This document shows, in pieces, positions 59,695 to 64,000 of a stretch of DNA of 64,000 nt. Under the pieces are notes generated by a model that was given only the letters and a program-made list of their open reading frames with translations, was not told where the DNA came from and made no database searches. Both the position numbers and the translations under genes were made by a program. How positions within the stretch are numbered: the stretch's first letter is position 1; each line of letters starts with the position of its first letter. The stretch covers positions 3,658,001 to 3,722,000 of the forward strand of contig PZJY01000001.1 in the NCBI GenBank assembly GCA_031472005.1, written 5' to 3'. This DNA is from Tetracladium setigerum. Its lineage: Eukaryota > Ascomycota > Leotiomycetes > Helotiales.

Positions 59695-61648
59695 ATGGCA
59701 GACAACGCATCCACGGCACCCTCGAATAAAAGGAGTCGATCCGTGGAAGATGGCAAGTGTACAGTGCCTCTTTGTGACCTCTCGTTAACATTTCAACAGA
59801 CTCCTCATCCGACGATGATATGGGACCTCAACTTCCCTCGGCGGAGGCCCCAAGAAGAAACGACGCAAGCTTCCCTACGAAAAGCTTTATATTTCTGCAC
59901 TACCTACCTCGTCGCGGTACTCCAAATCTCTCATGCATAAAGAGCAGCTTGCATTTGTGACAATGTGTCCCCTGACGGACTTTCTCATTACCAGCTCGAT
60001 CGATGGAGTAGTAAAATTCTGGAAGAAGGGAGCTGATGGTATCGAGTTTGTGAAAGAATTCAAGGCACACAATGGAGAAATTAAGAGCGTGTCTGTCAGC
60101 GCGGATGGGAGAAGCTTTGCCACAGCTGGAATAGACAAGAGCATCAAGATTTTTGACGTGATGACTTTTGATCTACTGTCGATGTTGACGACAGAGTTCA
60201 CGCCCAAATGTGTTTGCTGGGTGCATAAACGAGGGGCATCGCTGCCATTACTCGCCGTTTCGGACGAAGTCAACCATACGATTCGAATCTACGATGGCCG
60301 AGGCGAAAATCAGGACCCATTACATACGATTTCTGGTTTGCATCGAAGTGTGGTTTCGCTCATGGTCTTCAATGATGCATATGACTGTGTGATCTCTGCA
60401 GATGAGAATGGGATGGTCGAATACTGGCAACCAGGGACCTATGAGAAACCCGACACTGTTTTTGAGTTCAAAAGCGCTACTAACTTGTTCGAATTCAAGA
60501 AGGCGAAATCTATACCTGTTTCAATCACGGTGTCTCCATCCGGATCTCAGTTCGCTACTTTCTCGTTTCCGGACAGAAAGATTCGCGTTTTCGATTTTCC
60601 GACAGGAAAGTTATACCGAACTTATGACGAGTCGCTACAGATTATAGAAGAAATGCAGCAGGCAGGAACTGCAATTCAGAAGTTGGAGGACGTTGAATTT
60701 GGTCGACGGCTCGCAAGCGAGAAAGAAATTGAGAGTCCAACACTCCGAAACAAGGTTAATGTCATATTTGACGAAACGGGCCACTTCATCATTTACGGCT
60801 CCATGCTTGGGACGAAGGTTCTCAACACCTTCACCAATAGGATTGTGAAAGTTTACGGAAAAGATGAAAATTTCAGGCCTCTGAGCATAGCCATATACCA
60901 AGGCCAGCCCCAGAAGAAGGGGGTCACAACAGTGGCTATGGCTGCTTCGAACAATCCTCTTTTGCAGGAATCCGAAGTGCGAGATCCAATTCTATTTGCA
61001 ACCGGAGTGGGCAAAGTAAGGTTTTACATGTTCACAAATGACGAAAACATCTCGAAATCCGAAAGAGACGTCCAGAATGAGAAGCCCACCAACCCAAATG
61101 CAAGAAAGGCGGTCAAAGCCAAAGCAGCAGAGACTGGAACGGCAGCAATTGTACACACCACATACGGAGATATCCACCTTCGTCTGTTCCCAGATGCAGC
61201 TCCAAAAGCAGTGGAGAATTTTGTCACACATTCTAAGACAGGATACTACAATAATACTATCTTCCATCGTGTTATTCGCAAGTTCATGATACAGTGCGGA
61301 GATCCTCTGGGTGACGGCACTGGAGGAGAGAGTATTTGGGGCCGAGAATTTGAAGATGAGTTTTCGACCCTGAAGCACGACAAACCGTATACTGTCAGTA
61401 TGGCAAATGCCGGGCCCAATACAAATGGAAGTCAGTTCTTCATTACAACCGAGAAAACCGTAAGTAGCTCTACCATTCTTAGATTTGATTGTGAAAGCTG
61501 ACAATTCCAGGCCTGGTTGGATAACAAGCATACGATATTTGGGAGAGCTATTCAAGGGCTTGATGTGATTCACAGAATCGAGAACACTAGGGTATTTAAA
61601 GAAAAACCCGAAGAGGATATTAAGATCCTCAATATTGAAATCATGTGA
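59695..61648 (+). CDS. WD40-cyclophilin peptidyl-prolyl isomerase, PPWD1-like (one-base frameshift)
   Basis: Exons 59695-59752, 59800-61459 and 61511-61648 encode about 618 residues. An acidic N-terminus (DSSSDDDMGPQLPS) is followed by a basic KKKRRKLPYEKLYISALP block, WD40 repeats (FVTMCPLTDFLITSSIDGVVKFW), and a C-terminal cyclophilin domain. Active-site residues are visible in FHRVIRKFMIQCGDP and NGSQFFITT, with Trp in AWLDNKHTIFGR. PPWD1-type proteins isomerise X-Pro bonds and associate with the spliceosome. Intron 1 (59753-59799) uses a GC donor (G|GCAAGT). CCCC at 59848-59851 needs one more C to join AEAP to KKKRRKLP; otherwise the frame runs into a stop at 59960. With that base the exons sum to a multiple of three. 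Divergent from the AIG1-like gene by about 200 bases. Confidence 0.88.
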
Positions 61649-62149
61649 TCAGTCAATCAATAGAATTTAGATACCCAGGGTGCCATGAGCAAATTCTCTT
61701 CGCAATCTTCATTCTCTGCTCTGCCCCCCATACCGTATCGTTCTTTGAAAAGAGTGAACTTTGCGCACAGCTCTTTGTCATTCACTCGTACCTCCGTATA
61801 TGTGAGCAAAATACATAATAACACTAGAACCAAAACAACCACAGGTGGTGGGGTTGATTAAGGTTTGACAAGCGCTTAAACGCGACGTTAGCCGATCCGA
61901 TAAGGGAGCCAAGGCAATCTGGGCTATCAACCAACCTCCTCCCCATTCCTTCAAACAATCCCCAAAACGAGCAGGGACAGTTCGTATCGAATACTTCGCC
62001 ATCCCACGAGAGATGATGCTGGAGCAAAATTATACCCCGATCTTCAAACGAAATAAGCACAGAGCCTCGAGCGGAAGGCTTTGGAGCTCTTCACCAGCTA
62101 GGTTCTTTTGTTAGGTAACTGTGGGAGGAAGACTGGACCCAATGTCACT
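61649..62149. other. intergenic, no gene seen
   Basis: Contains the 3' UTR of the cyclophilin gene and the promoter of the Zn2Cys6 factor. Minus frames at 61657-62060 are unsupported. Confidence 0.5.
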
Positions 62150-64000
62150 ATGCCACGACCAAAGAAAGCTGGAGCGCCTGAGCCAAAGAGAAGGAGTCGG
62201 AATGGATGCTGGTAAGTATCTGTGATTTAATCCTGGAGCCTAGCCTAAAATGTGCCCAAATACCATTTACTAAATACAAGGACAGGCCTTGCAAAACGCG
62301 AAAGGTAAAATGCGACGAGGCTCGGCCTTCGTGCGTAAACTGCCAGAAGCAGAACGAAGTTTGCGATTACAGCATCCGTTTGAACTGGGAAGGTAGGGGA
62401 AAGAAGAAGACGGACTCGACAGTAGGCTTCGGCCAAATCAATCTTTCGTCAGATACCACAAATATCGCGAGGACTGAGGACGAGGCTGGAGGTACGATGA
62501 TTACACCTTCTATGTCGACATTTTCGTTCCAATCCGAAATGTCTATTGCAAATTCACAAGCCGACGGCTTTCCCGAAATCGAGATTTCTCAACCCCGCAA
62601 TGCGGAGTTGCAAAACGTTTCGATGTCGGTCCAACCGAGACAGTCCTCTGGTATGGGGATGATAGATCCTTCTCTGTTGCCTCTTGATTCTATACGACCA
62701 TATTCCTATTTGCCTGAACAACAAGAGAGTTATGAACGGTACGGATCACAGGCTCCCGATTCACAACCACCTATCCAGCCTTTCCAAGTCTCAAGATTGC
62801 GCCAGGTGCAAGGAGAATTGATCAGTGCCGATTCGGAGCACAGGAATCATAACATGAGTACATTTTCAGCACGAAATTCTAGTCTCTCCAGCCTAGATAG
62901 TCCTACCTCGGCCCCGCCGCTCTTCAACGACGACACAGCAAATGAAATGAATGTCAATAGACCCCACAAGAGGGCACGCTATGAGTCAAGCAGGGAAGGC
63001 AGCCCTTCGTCTCACACGGACATGCCTCCTCCAAATGGTCCTACATCAGCCGCTTATTCCCCTTTAACGCGGAATATCAAACGTCTCCTAGCAATATCCC
63101 TTACCAGATGAACACATCCAGCGCTCCCCTTACGCCAGCCTCAAGCTATAGCGATGATGGCCATAGATCATATCTCCCTAAGCTGTTGTCCTCTGGATCA
63201 CAGGAGTCTCCGGACCTACGCAGATTGTCGGTAAACTCACTGCTTACTGGACCACCAGGATACCACTATCCTGCTGACCAGTCCAGCACACCAAGAAGCA
63301 ATCCAGAACCGAATGAGTGGTCTATACAGTATCGGGATATCTACACGGACACTACCACTTACGGGGTTGATCGCGGAATTAAGGATCTTGACATTGGCAA
63401 GAACGACGATGCAAATGCGATATCTGGGTCGTCTCCCTTGAGCATGAAAGATCATTTGGACTATGTTCTTGATGAAGAAGGTTCTGAGAACCCAATTGAA
63501 TTTGGATTTGGTATGAAATCAAATAGTCCAGCAATTGAAAATGCCGGATATTATGACAAGCCCGTAACAATATCCATTCCAAAATTGCTCGAACCGCTTC
63601 CGGACAAGCTTCTTGAGAACCCCATGAATCTTCTTGTGAGTACACTATACCTCTTGTGAAGCAACTTCGCTAATTTTCCGCAGTACTTCGTATGTGCAAT
63701 CTCTGCACCTCGTTTGTTTTACTAACAATTGTAGCATCATTTCATCAACCATACGGCTGGGGCTTTAGTCCCCCACAATTGCTCTTCAAACCCTTTCAAA
63801 CTTATCCTTCCTCAAATGGCCGTTCGAGACGACAATCTTCTCAATCTTCTTCTCGCTTACTCTGCATCTCACAGAGCGAGACTTCTTCGGCAACCTGAGC
63901 CAGCAACTCGCATCGCCTTGTGGGTCACAGGTATATTTTCTAATCTCAGAGATGCTCTTGATGATCCGAGCGGGATCATTTCCAACGTGAATCTCGCTAC
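62150..64000 (+). CDS. Zn(II)2Cys6 transcription factor, partial at right edge (one-base frameshift)
   Basis: The start at 62150 gives MPRPKKAGAPEPKRRSRNGCW. After an intron (62212-62285) the zinc cluster is completed: C-WP-C-KTRKVK-C-DEARPS-C-VN-C-x6-C. A Ser/Pro-rich disordered region of about 400 residues follows, then the fungal-specific domain (Fungal_trans_2 type) with HHFINHTAGALVPHNC, LPQMAVRDDNLLNLLLAYSASHRARLL. The protein continues beyond 64000. Just after SAAYSP the frame breaks: C4T3 at 63059-63065 needs one more base to continue FNAEYQTSPSNIPYQM. A 6-nt exon (63684-63689, TACTTC) between introns 63636-63683 and 63690-63734 supplies YF of the family's NPMNLLYFHHF. It should bind DNA in the nucleus; targets unknown. 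Confidence 0.85.
63684..63689 (+). other. 6-nt micro-exon
   Basis: CAG|TACTTC|GTATGT: bounded by a good acceptor and donor, in phase, encoding Tyr-Phe. Its omission would leave the protein in frame but without two family-conserved residues. Confidence 0.65.

Noticed and set aside
20346..63065. RIP mutation or real pseudogenisation as the cause of the frameshifts
   Set aside because: RIP makes C-to-T changes, not one-base losses. The genes are otherwise conserved and free of stops, and two losses in one intact channel gene fit sequencing error better.
1..64000. CRISPR array, tRNA or rRNA genes, intact transposase or retroelement
   Set aside because: None was seen in this window by reading. 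A tRNA could still be missed by eye; a tRNAscan run would settle it.

Overview
This is a 64 kb stretch of a filamentous ascomycete (Pezizomycotina) chromosome. The genes carry short GT-AG introns of about 45-180 nt with CTRAC/CTRAY branch sites. Fungus-specific families are present: fungal rhodopsin-like membrane protein, GPI-anchored Cu-only SOD-like protein, subgroup-C chitinase, LysM proteins and a Zn2Cys6 factor. Leotiomycetes is my best guess, from protein style only; no rRNA or marker gene is present. I see no tRNA, rRNA, CRISPR array or intact transposon.

Left part (1-26 kb) is gene-poor and accessory in character. In order it holds a secreted BBE-type FAD oxidase (666-2522), a seven-helix membrane protein (4787-6065), a cell-surface SOD-like protein (9085-9996), a second BBE-type oxidase with an in-frame stop (11354-13244), an orphan protein (13679-14554), a Myb/SANT-like protein (17731-18558), a Crg1-like methyltransferase (19399-20693), an uncharacterised Cys-cluster protein (22179-24107) and a secreted CAP/PR-1 protein (24803-25599). 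The gaps hold recurring short motifs (TACTCCGTA, TACCTACCTAGGTA, TACAGTAC), microsatellites and a diverged 260-bp tandem duplication (15369-15890).

The middle and right parts alternate conserved and accessory blocks. Conserved genes are a Tsl1/Tps3-like trehalose synthase complex subunit, PCH2/TRIP13 ATPase, a CSC1/RSN1-type DUF221 channel, an F-box protein, MSH4, RSA4/NLE1, a FAR-17a/AIG1-like membrane protein, a WD40-cyclophilin and a Zn2Cys6 factor that runs off the right edge. Two of them, PCH2 and MSH4, act in meiotic recombination.

The most interesting block is 41.98-50.67 kb. A killer-toxin-like subgroup-C chitinase (hevein domain, GH18, Cys-rich module, hydrophobic stretch, and a C-terminal segment resembling NucA/NucB nucleases) is divergent from a five- to six-LysM secreted protein. 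An uncharacterised 308-aa intracellular protein follows. Decayed sequence at 51.07-51.29 kb repeats the DNA at the other end of the block, including the chitinase 3' end, so a second chitinase copy probably once stood there. The layout resembles a carrier-plus-nuclease toxin module with a possible partner or immunity gene; this is inference.

Across the window, at least six otherwise intact conserved genes are broken by a single missing base in a homopolymer. This looks like systematic under-calling in the assembly rather than gene decay. These genes should be read as probably functional.
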